Positions 1-6,156 of a stretch of DNA of 8,226 nt are shown here, piece after piece. Each line of letters opens with the position of its first letter. The first letter of the stretch is position 1. The translations under genes were made by a program, and so were the position numbers. The stretch is from Pseudanabaena sp. CAN_BIN31 (GTDB taxonomy: Bacteria; Cyanobacteriota; Cyanobacteriia; Pseudanabaenales; Pseudanabaenaceae), in the NCBI GenBank assembly GCA_026785865.1, contig JAJAZG010000429.1, positions 1 to 8,226 of the forward strand. The letters run 5' to 3'. Under the pieces are notes generated by a model that was given only the letters and a program-made list of their open reading frames with translations, was not told the origin of the DNA and searched no databases.

Positions 1-147
1 ACACAAACCCCGCTTCCCGATTATCCACAACTTGATGATTTAATTGGCAACAAAAACCAAAAAGCGGGGGCGCCCCCTGCGCGTGCGCCACAGCTTTTAG
101 TTTTTAAAGATCCAAATATTTCTGAAATGCTTGCGATGCAAGCTTAA
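1..147 (+). CDS. possible 3' end of an unidentified plus-strand gene (partial)
   Basis: Frame 1 is open from the first base to a TAA at 145-147, giving 48 codons. The first part (TPLPDYPQLDDLIGN) looks protein-like. The following stretch (residues about 22-31) is the translation of the GC-rich repeat at 64-95, and the last 14 codons overlap the 3' end of the kinase gene on the other strand. A frame this short can stay open by chance, and I recognise no family. It could be the tail of a convergent gene whose start lies left of the window, extended by a repeat insertion, or simply noncoding sequence. Confidence 0.2.
   Translation, partial: TQTPLPDYPQLDDLIGNKNQKAGAPPARAPQLLVFKDPNISEMLAMQA
51..81 (-). 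terminator. probable rho-independent terminator of the kinase gene
   Basis: Reading the minus strand, the kinase stop codon (104-106) is followed about 25 nt later by a GC-only stem. The arms are GGGG and CCCC around GCGC, with an outer GC pair beyond a bulged A. Next comes GCTTTTTGGTTTTTG, a split U tract. The stem sits on the 12-bp palindrome at 66-77. The same bases form part of a repeat-like GC-rich block that resembles one at the right end of the window. Confidence 0.55.
64..95 (+). repeat. GC-rich repeat-like block, left copy
   Basis: This 32-nt block begins GCGGGGGC and ends CACAGCT. A 33-nt block at 8111-8143 begins and ends with the same words and has a similar GC-only middle. Both lie directly downstream of a gene's stop codon and are preceded by short A-rich runs. 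The middles do not align cleanly, so shared origin is an inference. Confidence 0.3.
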
Positions 148-3100
148 AGTCACTTTCCATCTTATTTAAAATACCTGCGATCGCCTCTATATCTTCATCG
201 GTAGATGATTGAGAAGATAAAAGACGTTTACATATAAGTTGTAACTCTTGGCAAGACTTAGCAAGCTGTATAGCCCCAAATGTCTCACTACCACCTTTAA
301 AAGAATGATTTTTAGCATCTATAGTTTTAATATCTTTATCGCTAAGAGCTTGGTGCATATTGGCGATCGCTTCGGTTGAATGTTCTAAATAGAGATCAAT
401 TAAATCTGGTAGGTTCTCTTTACAGACCGCATTTCCTAAAGCTTCAAGAGTTTGCAAATCTAATGCTTGATATTTTTTCACTTGACACATACTCACTTGA
501 CCTAGCGATAGAGTAACTCTTTCTAGCGCAGCAACTATATCTTCAACTTGTAAAGGCTTGGTCAGATAATCATTCATTCCTGCTGCTAATGCAATCTCGC
601 GAGATTCGGTAAAAGCATTAGCTGATAGACCAATAATCCAAGGAGTTCGATTTGGCAACTGACGGATCTTTCTGCTTGCCATGAGACCATCCATAATCGG
701 CATTTCAATATCCATGATAATCACATCATAGGATTGCTCAACTAAGTTAGTCAAAGCCTCCAGTCCATTACTAAATGCTTGAGGTGTATAGCCTAATTTA
801 TCCAACATTAGTGATAGAATTTGTTGGTTCACGGGATTATCTTCGACAATTAGGATTCTGAATGGATATTGATTTGCAAAGTTTTGATCTAAGCGGCTCA
901 AAATCTTTTTGTCCTTTAGATTTGACGCGATCGCCTCTGCATTATTCGCATCTGCACTACTAGCGATCGCCTGTCCAACAATTGAGAAGCTAAAAGTTGA
1001 ACCTACGCCAACCGTACTTGTCACAGAGATATTGCCACCCATTAGTTCACAAAGCTGTTTGCAAATCACCAATCCTAAACCTGTACCACCATATTGCCGC
1101 GTAATTGATTTGTCTGCTTGACTAAAGGCTTTAAAGAGTTTAGTGATCTGCTCATCACTCATACCGATGCCTGTATCCCGCACATCAAATCGCAATTCAT
1201 GGGTATTAGTAGATTGATCGAGCAATTGATCACTAACCGTAATCATAATTGCACCATTTTCAGTAAATTTAATGGCATTACTGACCAAATTTATTAAAAT
1301 CTGACGTAACCGCGTATAATCTCCCATAATTTGTTGGGGAGCATCTATACCAATTAGAGCGTCAAGTTTTAAGGGCTTATCCCCCTTGTGGAATGTCATT
1401 AGTTCGAGAACTTCTTTGATACATTGTCCCAGATTTAAAGGACGCTCTTCTAGCTCAAGTTTTCCTGACTCAATTCGCGAAAAGTCGAGAATATTACTAA
1501 TCACGGAGAGCAGCATCTCACCGCCTCGCTGGATCATGGCGACATATCCTTGCTGCTCTGGAGATAGTGGCGTGTTTAGTAAAATATCGGTCATGCCAAT
1601 TACCGCATTCATCGGCGTGCGGAGTTCATGGCTCATCACGGCAAGAAATTCAGTTTTAGCAAGATTCGCCGCTTCCGCCAGACTTGCGGCGGCAATTTTT
1701 GTTTCGACAGTTTTGCGATCGGTGACATCTTCGACGCTAGCGATGAATTGGATTGGTTTGCCATGCTCGTCTCGCATCGCGCTAACCCGACTGATTGCTT
1801 CAATTACATGACCATCTTTATGAATATATTGTTTTTCGATTTGGATATTTGTGACGATATTGTCAACCAAAGAATTTAAGGCTTTCAATGTCGTTTCAAC
1901 AGAATTAGGATGCGTGATTTGAAACGATGTCATATTCAGAAGTTCGTCCTCAGAATAGCCATATATTTCACAAAATCTTTGATTCACATTTAAGAATTCA
2001 CCTTCTAAACTTATAGTTGCAATGCCCACAGGAGCATTTTCAATAGTTAACCCAAACAAAGTTTCGCTCTGAAGCAGTTTTGCTTCGACAGTTTTGCGAT
2101 CGCTAATATCTTGAACAGTTCCATAAAGCTTGCTCACCTGCTGATTATCGTCATATTCAGCATGACCGATCGCTTCAATGTAGTGATAAGATTTGTCAGA
2201 TTTCAAGATCTGCAATTCTATTCGATAGGATTCACCATTATTAACAGCTTTCTGGACTACTTGATCAAGCTTTTCTCGATCCTCTGGTACAAAATCTAGT
2301 AGATGTTCTTCATACTCAGGAGTTCCTAAATCAGGATCGCGTTCAAAAATATGAAACAGCTCTTTTGACCAAATGATTTCATTATCAAAGACATTCCACT
2401 CCCAGTTCCCCAGCTTGGTAACTTGTTGAGCCTTTTCTAGCATCGCTTCGCTTTTGGTTAAAGCTTGTTCAATTTGTTTGCGATCGCTAATATCAAAAGC
2501 CGAACCGCGCAAAACTTGAGTTTTGCCATCAGATGCTAATCCCATTTGGGCATTGTCACGTACCCAAATGATTCTGCTATCACTTGCCATCATTCGATAT
2601 TCACAACAAAAAGGCGCTCCCGTGTCAATAGTATGGCGAACTTCTTGTTGAAGGCGATCGCGATCGTCAGGATGCACATGTTCTTCCCAACTATTGACTA
2701 CATTCCATTGTGAAGACGGGACGCATAGGAGTGTTTTTAGTTGTGGACTGATATAGGCGAATTCTGGCTTGTCAGTGATTGGTGACACATAGGAAACATT
2801 AGGAATTTCTTCCACCAAACAGCGATATCGCTCCATCCATCCATGCAAGGTTGAGTAGGATTGCTCAGCTTCTCTTACCTGTTCCCGCAAGCTCGTACTA
2901 TGATGTTCGCTCTGCAAGACGATCTCGATTTGCATGGCAATTTGTTGCAGCATCAGCACATCATCTTGATCCCAAGAGCCTTGAAAATTTTCCTCATTCA
3001 AAGTCGTGCATTGCTGTACTGTCAAAAATCCCCAAAGTGGGTTTTCTTCTGCTGACATTACAATTGGCACAAGTAAATAAGCCTTCCCAGTAGATGTTTC

Positions 3101-3505
3101 TGCTAAATTAAGATCGCATCTAGTCAGCCCCGCCGTATAAAAATCAATGATTTCCCTCGATGTCTGTTCCCCCCACGGATATTCTTCGCGCAAAATATTT
3201 TCAACATGGATTTGCGAACAATCATCACAATTTGGCGCGATCGCCTCAGCCACAATTTGCCCGCTAATTCCTGTTCTACGATTATTATTTACAGATTTAT
3301 CAAGCTTATAGATAGATACATGAACAACCTGCAATAAGTTGAGTAGCCTTGAAGTGATTTCTGGGAAACCTTCTTCCATATTGCTAGACTGGCGTATACC
3401 TTGCAAAATCTCCGAACAAAGCAACAGTTTCGCTCTTAATTTTTCTATCCCAGAATCCAGACTAGGCTCTAAATTACTGATGTGTTTAACCATTTTGTGA
3501 TTCAT
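104..3505 (-). CDS. GAF-PAS-PAS-PAS hybrid histidine kinase with receiver and Hpt domains
   Basis: A 1133-residue cytosolic sensor kinase. No membrane segment or signal peptide is visible. Domain order: a GAF domain (about 30-200), a short coiled segment, PAS1 (226-340), PAS2 (355-468) and PAS3 (478-595), each ending in a DRK motif, then HisKA with the phospho-accepting His626 in SHELRTPMN. The HATPase domain shows the N box around N739/N743, D777 in DTGIGM, and GGTGLGL near 806. The receiver has E888/D889, phospho-acceptor D932 and K983. The C-terminal Hpt domain has His1067 in NHSFKGGSETFGA. All relay residues are present, so H626 to D932 to H1067 transfer is expected, with the final receiver in another protein. 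The GAF domain lacks the Cys-His pair of bilin-binding cyanobacteriochromes, so the stimulus is unknown. The ATG at 3505 lacks a clear ribosome-binding site; Met5 is an alternative start. Confidence 0.95.
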   Translation of the reverse strand: MNHKMVKHISNLEPSLDSGIEKLRAKLLLCSEILQGIRQSSNMEEGFPEITSRLLNLLQVVHVSIYKLDKSVNNNRRTGISGQIVAEAIAPNCDDCSQIHVENILREEYPWGEQTSREIIDFYTAGLTRCDLNLAETSTGKAYLLVPIVMSAEENPLWGFLTVQQCTTLNEENFQGSWDQDDVLMLQQIAMQIEIVLQSEHHSTSLREQVREAEQSYSTLHGWMERYRCLVEEIPNVSYVSPITDKPEFAYISPQLKTLLCVPSSQWNVVNSWEEHVHPDDRDRLQQEVRHTIDTGAPFCCEYRMMASDSRIIWVRDNAQMGLASDGKTQVLRGSAFDISDRKQIEQALTKSEAMLEKAQQVTKLGNWEWNVFDNEIIWSKELFHIFERDPDLGTPEYEEHLLDFVPEDREKLDQVVQKAVNNGESYRIELQILKSDKSYHYIEAIGHAEYDDNQQVSKLYGTVQDISDRKTVEAKLLQSETLFGLTIENAPVGIATISLEGEFLNVNQRFCEIYGYSEDELLNMTSFQITHPNSVETTLKALNSLVDNIVTNIQIEKQYIHKDGHVIEAISRVSAMRDEHGKPIQFIASVEDVTDRKTVETKIAAASLAEAANLAKTEFLAVMSHELRTPMNAVIGMTDILLNTPLSPEQQGYVAMIQRGGEMLLSVISNILDFSRIESGKLELEERPLNLGQCIKEVLELMTFHKGDKPLKLDALIGIDAPQQIMGDYTRLRQILINLVSNAIKFTENGAIMITVSDQLLDQSTNTHELRFDVRDTGIGMSDEQITKLFKAFSQADKSITRQYGGTGLGLVICKQLCELMGGNISVTSTVGVGSTFSFSIVGQAIASSADANNAEAIASNLKDKKILSRLDQNFANQYPFRILIVEDNPVNQQILSLMLDKLGYTPQAFSNGLEALTNLVEQSYDVIIMDIEMPIMDGLMASRKIRQLPNRTPWIIGLSANAFTESREIALAAGMNDYLTKPLQVEDIVAALERVTLSLGQVSMCQVKKYQALDLQTLEALGNAVCKENLPDLIDLYLEHSTEAIANMHQALSDKDIKTIDAKNHSFKGGSETFGAIQLAKSCQELQLICKRLLSSQSSTDEDIEAIAGILNKMESDFKLASQAFQKYLDL

Positions 3506-3588
3506 AAGGTTTTAATGCATAATTTTATTTGGATCGTAACACGCAAAAAAAATATATATGTACACTAAAAAATACTCAGGCATGGAGA

Positions 3589-3620
3589 GATCGCCTTTCG
3601 CGTTTTATAGATAGGCGATC
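3589..3620. repeat. inverted repeat ending in a HIP1 site, upstream of the kinase
   Basis: The arms GATCGCCT (3589-3596) and AGGCGATC (3613-3620) pair perfectly around a 16-nt loop. The right arm overlaps the HIP1 octamer at 3615-3622. The element lies about 85-115 bp upstream of the kinase start. There is no U tract on either side that would make it a good terminator. It could be a chance pairing of HIP1-like words or a regulator site. Confidence 0.4.
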
Positions 3621-3642
3621 GCTTTAAAAATTTTTCTACTAA

Positions 3643-3669
3643 TAAAAAAACCTACCTTTTGGTAAGTTT
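3643..3669 (-). terminator. rho-independent terminator of hli
   Basis: On the minus strand the arms AAACTTACC and GGTAGGTTT enclose an AAAA loop. All nine positions pair once one U-G wobble is allowed, and four more U residues follow. The hairpin begins 58 nt past the hli stop codon. The wobble pairs only on this strand (the plus strand would have an A-C mismatch), which supports minus-strand use. It separates hli from the co-oriented kinase gene. Confidence 0.75.
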
Positions 3670-3727
3670 AAATAATCGTTATCGTTTTTACTTTGTCTCA
3701 AACATTCTGATTGGAAAAATTCATAGG

Positions 3728-3937
3728 CTAGAAGTTACCAAGCCACCAAGCCAAACCATGCCCCGTAGAAACTTCAAGGATTAACAAGGATACAAAGCCA
3801 ATCATAGCGAGTCTTCCATTCAACAATTCAGCGTATGCAGTAAAGCCAGCTTTATCAGTATCTTCAACATACATCTTCGGCTCTACCGCAAAGTTATTAA
3901 GAACACCGCGATCATCAACTCTATAACTGTTACTCAT
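3728..3937 (-). CDS. hli: high-light-inducible protein (Hlip / small Cab-like protein)
   Basis: A 69-residue single-helix thylakoid protein of the light-harvesting-like family, close in length and layout to Synechocystis HliA/HliB. The N-terminal part has the family phrase LNNFAVEP (13-20). The chlorophyll-binding motif E37-LLNGRLAMIGF-48 has ligand residues E37 and N40, with R42, followed by a membrane helix to about residue 63. Hlips bind chlorophyll and carotenoid, dissipate energy, and accompany photosystem II assembly and chlorophyll-synthase complexes. A good ribosome-binding site (AGGA, 3945-3948) lies 7 nt before the ATG and fixes the start. A terminator follows and an HLR1-type element precedes it, so it looks monocistronic and light-stress controlled. 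Which numbered Hli it corresponds to cannot be decided here. Confidence 0.95.
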   Translation of the reverse strand: MSNSYRVDDRGVLNNFAVEPKMYVEDTDKAGFTAYAELLNGRLAMIGFVSLLILEVSTGHGLAWWLGNF

Positions 3938-3963
3938 TGCTTTGTCCTGTTTTGTTACTTCCT

Positions 3964-3981
3964 TATGTTAAAAACTGTAAC
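3964..3981 (-). promoter_or_regulatory. HLR1-type element (predicted RpaB binding site) upstream of hli
   Basis: On the minus strand the half-sites GTTACAGT and TTAACATA are separated by exactly 2 bp. The known HLR1 consensus is two (G/T)TTACA(T/A)(T/A) repeats with a 2-bp gap. Each half here matches at 7 of 8 positions. It ends 26 nt before the hli ATG, so it probably overlaps the core promoter or start site; a candidate -10 TAAAAT lies just upstream (3987-3992). That placement fits repression under low light, which is inference. Confidence 0.65.
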
Positions 3982-4085
3982 AAAATATTTTAAAGCGTGA
4001 ATCTAGCTAAGGACATGTTTGATGGTTGAGCTTTGCCTACACAAAGAGGTAGTTACGGCTTGATTTGCTACAGACAATGCTCAAA

Positions 4086-4108
4086 ACAAGGGGCTTAAGC
4101 CCCCTTGT
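4086..4108. repeat. dispersed palindrome, imperfect copy
   Basis: The arms ACAAGGGGC and GCCCCCTTGT surround a TTAA loop; the right arm has one extra C. The same palindrome without the extra base occurs at 6064-6085. Two copies in 8 kb, both intergenic, suggest a dispersed repeat. No U tract follows, so it is a poor terminator. Confidence 0.7.
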
Positions 4109-4153
4109 ACTTGATTGCTCTAGATGTCGCTGACTATTGAGGGGATCTAGTCT

Positions 4154-4161
4154 GCTAGAAT
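4154..4161 (+). promoter_or_regulatory. candidate extended -10 promoter for the PRC-barrel/S4 genes
   Basis: TGCTAGAAT (first base 4153 or 4154 depending on how the TG is counted) is a TG-n extended -10, with TAGAAT matching TATAAT at 5 of 6 positions. No good -35 lies at the usual distance. Transcription would begin near 4168 and give a leader of about 80 nt. Confidence 0.3.
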
Positions 4162-4248
4162 CAGAGCTAGCTATTTACCCTCCAGCTTAAGTTCATGCCC
4201 CACCTGTTGGGGATCGTTTGGGAATCTTTTTAGAGCCACGTCACCACC

Positions 4249-5244
4249 ATGATGCAATCGGAAAATCTTCGTCAACGTGCCGCCGTATTGGGCTTGCAAG
4301 TTTTTAGCAAGCGATCGGCAATTCGGCTTGGCATCGTCACCCAAATCTGGCTAGATGTCGATCAACGCCGCGTCACGGGTGTAACTGTCGCCGAGCGCTT
4401 TATCCCTGGCACACCGATTGGGATTGGTGACACATTTTTCATGTCCTTAGATAATATTGACTTATTAGGGCCAGATGCCATCTTGGTAGATGACGAGTCT
4501 GTACTCGAAGATATTTTGATTACTGAGCGCTATACGTCCCTCATTAATAATGAAGTCGTCACCGAGTCAGGTGAGCCACTGGGCAAAGTCCGCGATTTTA
4601 AATTCGATCCTGAGACGGGCGACTTATTGTTTTTAATCGTTGCCTCGATTGGTAATCCAATTATTCCTGCTAGTTTGATCAGCACTTACGAGCTTGATGT
4701 GAATGAAATCATTGCCGTTGGGCGCGATCGCATTATTGTCACGGAAGGCATGGAAGATCGCATGACCCAACTCAGCAAAGGCTTGCTCGAACGTCTGGGA
4801 CTAGGTAAAGCCCCTTGGGAAGACGACTTTGAAGATGACTACATGCCGCCATCGACTAGCATTCGCGATAATGCTTTATCTTCAGGCACAAGAAGCACCT
4901 ACTCTCCACCACCGCAGCAACAACGCCCTGTCTATCGCCAAGAGCAATCATGGGATGATGGTGATAATTGGGCAGAAGAGCGCGTGCCTGTAAATCCACC
5001 CCAACAACAACGCCGTCAAGCTCGCGCCGAAGTCCGTCCTGAGCCATCGCGCCCGATCGCCCCACCGCCAGCGTCTGATAACTACGATGACGAGTATGAT
5101 GATTTTGAAGATGATTATTTAGAATCACCAAAAACTAATTTTCGTAATGAAACCCAACAGCAAATCCGTGATGCTTGGGGCGAAACCAAAATTCCTGAAA
5201 AGTCCAAACAACGCATTCCCGAAGAGGAATTTGACGAAATTTAA
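4249..5244 (+). CDS. tandem PRC-barrel domain protein with disordered acidic tail
   Basis: A 331-residue soluble protein. Two PRC-barrel-like beta modules can be seen at about 8-85 and 93-170. The second shows typical wording: NNEVVTESGEPLGKVRDFKFDPETGDL. PRC barrels resemble domains of RimM and photosynthetic reaction-centre H subunits and usually mediate protein contacts. From about 185 the chain is low-complexity, rich in Pro, Gln, Asp and Glu, and contains the acidic motif DDFEDDY twice (192-198 and 284-290). Two ATG codons stand in tandem at the start, and no strong ribosome-binding site precedes them. Its stop overlaps the start of the S4 gene by one base, so a joint role with that RNA-binding protein is a reasonable inference. 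The precise function is unknown to me. Confidence 0.85.
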   Translation: MMQSENLRQRAAVLGLQVFSKRSAIRLGIVTQIWLDVDQRRVTGVTVAERFIPGTPIGIGDTFFMSLDNIDLLGPDAILVDDESVLEDILITERYTSLINNEVVTESGEPLGKVRDFKFDPETGDLLFLIVASIGNPIIPASLISTYELDVNEIIAVGRDRIIVTEGMEDRMTQLSKGLLERLGLGKAPWEDDFEDDYMPPSTSIRDNALSSGTRSTYSPPPQQQRPVYRQEQSWDDGDNWAEERVPVNPPQQQRRQARAEVRPEPSRPIAPPPASDNYDDEYDDFEDDYLESPKTNFRNETQQQIRDAWGETKIPEKSKQRIPEEEFDEI

Positions 5245-6020
5245 TGCTACCCCGTGACCTACTCAATCATGTTGAAAATCGAGAAACCCTCAGCCGACTG
5301 CTGGATTTAGGCGATCGCGCTATCCAGACTTGGGATGTCGTGTGCAGTGATTTTTTGTCGCCGCCCGAAATTATTGAGGGTCTGCGTGTATTTGGTAAAA
5401 TGACCGAAATCCATTGCTTAGCATGGGGCGGTTATGAACAAGCTGAACGTCAAAGATTGGCGATCGCCCGTGCGGAGTTGCCCCTTGATATCTCAATGGT
5501 CAGCCTCACGCCGATCTCGATTTCTGGAAATTTCTTATTTGATACAGCAACCCATCGTGATTTTTTGGGCGCAATCCTTGGATGTGGGATCGAGCGCCAA
5601 AAGGTCGGCGATGTGAACGTATTAGGTGAAAAAGGCGCACAAGCGATGATTGTGCCAGAGCTACTGGAATATTTGCAATTGCACTTCAATCAAGTGCGGA
5701 CAGTCCCCGTTAAGGTAAATGCGATCGCTTTTGAAGACCTGAAAATTCGGGTTGCTGTTACTAAAGAACTTACTTCAACTGAGGCATCCTTAAGACTAGA
5801 TGCGATCGCCTCTTTCGGTTTTGGGATGTCGCGCAGCAAAATGGTGGATTTGATCAATGGCGATGATGTGCGTGTCAACTGGAAGCCAGTCACTCAGCCA
5901 AACTATCAACTCAAATCAGGCGACCTCATCGCCATCCGTGGCAAAGGACGACTCACCGTGGGCGAAATCATGATTACTAAAAAAGAGCGTTATCGTGTCC
6001 AAATGACGCGATCTGTTTAA
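5244..6020 (+). CDS. photosystem II S4 domain protein (YlmH-like RNA-binding protein)
   Basis: A 258-residue protein, full length for the cyanobacterial and plastid 'photosystem II S4 domain' family related to Bacillus YlmH. The N-terminal two thirds have the YlmH-like fold signature (for example HRDFLGAILGCGIERQKVGD, near 112-131). The C-terminal S4 RNA-binding domain starts at LRLDAIASFGFGMSRSKM (about 183) and runs to about 245. YlmH acts on stalled large ribosomal subunits in Firmicutes; the photosystem link comes from the family name, and its biochemical basis is not something the sequence shows. The ATG sits inside TAATG, sharing one base with the upstream stop, which favours translational coupling. 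An AGAGGA word lies about 15 nt upstream, somewhat far. A strong terminator begins at its stop codon. Confidence 0.88.
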   Translation: MLPRDLLNHVENRETLSRLLDLGDRAIQTWDVVCSDFLSPPEIIEGLRVFGKMTEIHCLAWGGYEQAERQRLAIARAELPLDISMVSLTPISISGNFLFDTATHRDFLGAILGCGIERQKVGDVNVLGEKGAQAMIVPELLEYLQLHFNQVRTVPVKVNAIAFEDLKIRVAVTKELTSTEASLRLDAIASFGFGMSRSKMVDLINGDDVRVNWKPVTQPNYQLKSGDLIAIRGKGRLTVGEIMITKKERYRVQMTRSV

Positions 6021-6053
6021 TCAAAAGGGAGCGCGAAGCGCTCCCTTTTGATT
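6019..6053 (+). terminator. terminator after the S4 gene, perfect 16-bp stem
   Basis: The arms AATCAAAAGGGAGCGC (6019-6034) and GCGCTCCCTTTTGATT (6038-6053) pair perfectly around a GAA loop. The first two bases belong to the TAA stop codon. The 3' arm carries TTTTGATTATT, enough for rho-independent termination. Because the outer stem is A-rich on the 5' side, it could stop transcription from either direction. Confidence 0.85.
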
Positions 6054-6063
6054 ATTGATGTAA

Positions 6064-6085
6064 ACAAGGGGCTTAAGCCCCTTGT
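6064..6085. repeat. dispersed palindrome, perfect 22-bp copy
   Basis: The arms ACAAGGGGC and GCCCCTTGT flank TTAA, making a perfect palindrome. It is the same word as at 4086-4108, minus one C. It lies 10 bp beyond the S4 terminator, in the POR upstream region. Confidence 0.75.
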
Positions 6086-6094
6086 CTGTGATGT

Positions 6095-6124
6095 TTTTCA
6101 AGGCAAGCCAAATCGCTGTAAAAT
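6095..6124 (+). promoter_or_regulatory. candidate promoter of por
   Basis: TTTTCA (6095-6100, 4 of 6 to TTGACA) and TAAAAT (6119-6124, 5 of 6 to TATAAT) are separated by 18 bp. The start would fall near 6131, leaving a leader of about 26 nt. It lies downstream of the S4 terminator, which fits an independent por transcript. This rests on consensus matching alone. Confidence 0.35.
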
Positions 6125-6156
6125 CCTAAGCAAAGTTAATCGGTTTATTTCTAAAA

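Larger units (their letters stand above)
3938..4248. other. divergent intergenic region between hli and the PRC-barrel gene
   Basis: These 311 bases hold, from left to right, the hli ribosome-binding site, the HLR1 candidate, the palindrome at 4086-4108, an extended -10 at 4154-4161 for the rightward genes, and a 5-bp hairpin (CCCCA/TGGGG, 4198-4212) in their presumed leader. No tRNA, known riboswitch or convincing small open frame was seen in the rest. Confidence 0.6.

Noticed and set aside
21..29. TTATCCACA, a perfect DnaA-box word
   Set aside because: A single copy with no cluster and no dnaA or dnaN nearby; not evidence of an origin.
1386..1811. 141-codon plus-strand open frame inside the kinase gene
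   Set aside because: Antisense to the conserved HisKA/PAS3 coding region; composition is that of a shadow frame.
2900..3420. GAF domain of the kinase as a cyanobacteriochrome light sensor
   Set aside because: The Cys-His pair that attaches the bilin is absent; the only nearby Cys is in TRCDLN, without a following His.
4198..4231. Leader hairpin (CCCCA/TGGGG) followed by a T run as a riboswitch or attenuator before the PRC gene
   Set aside because: Only 5 bp of stem, the T run starts about 14 nt after it, and no known riboswitch core is visible.
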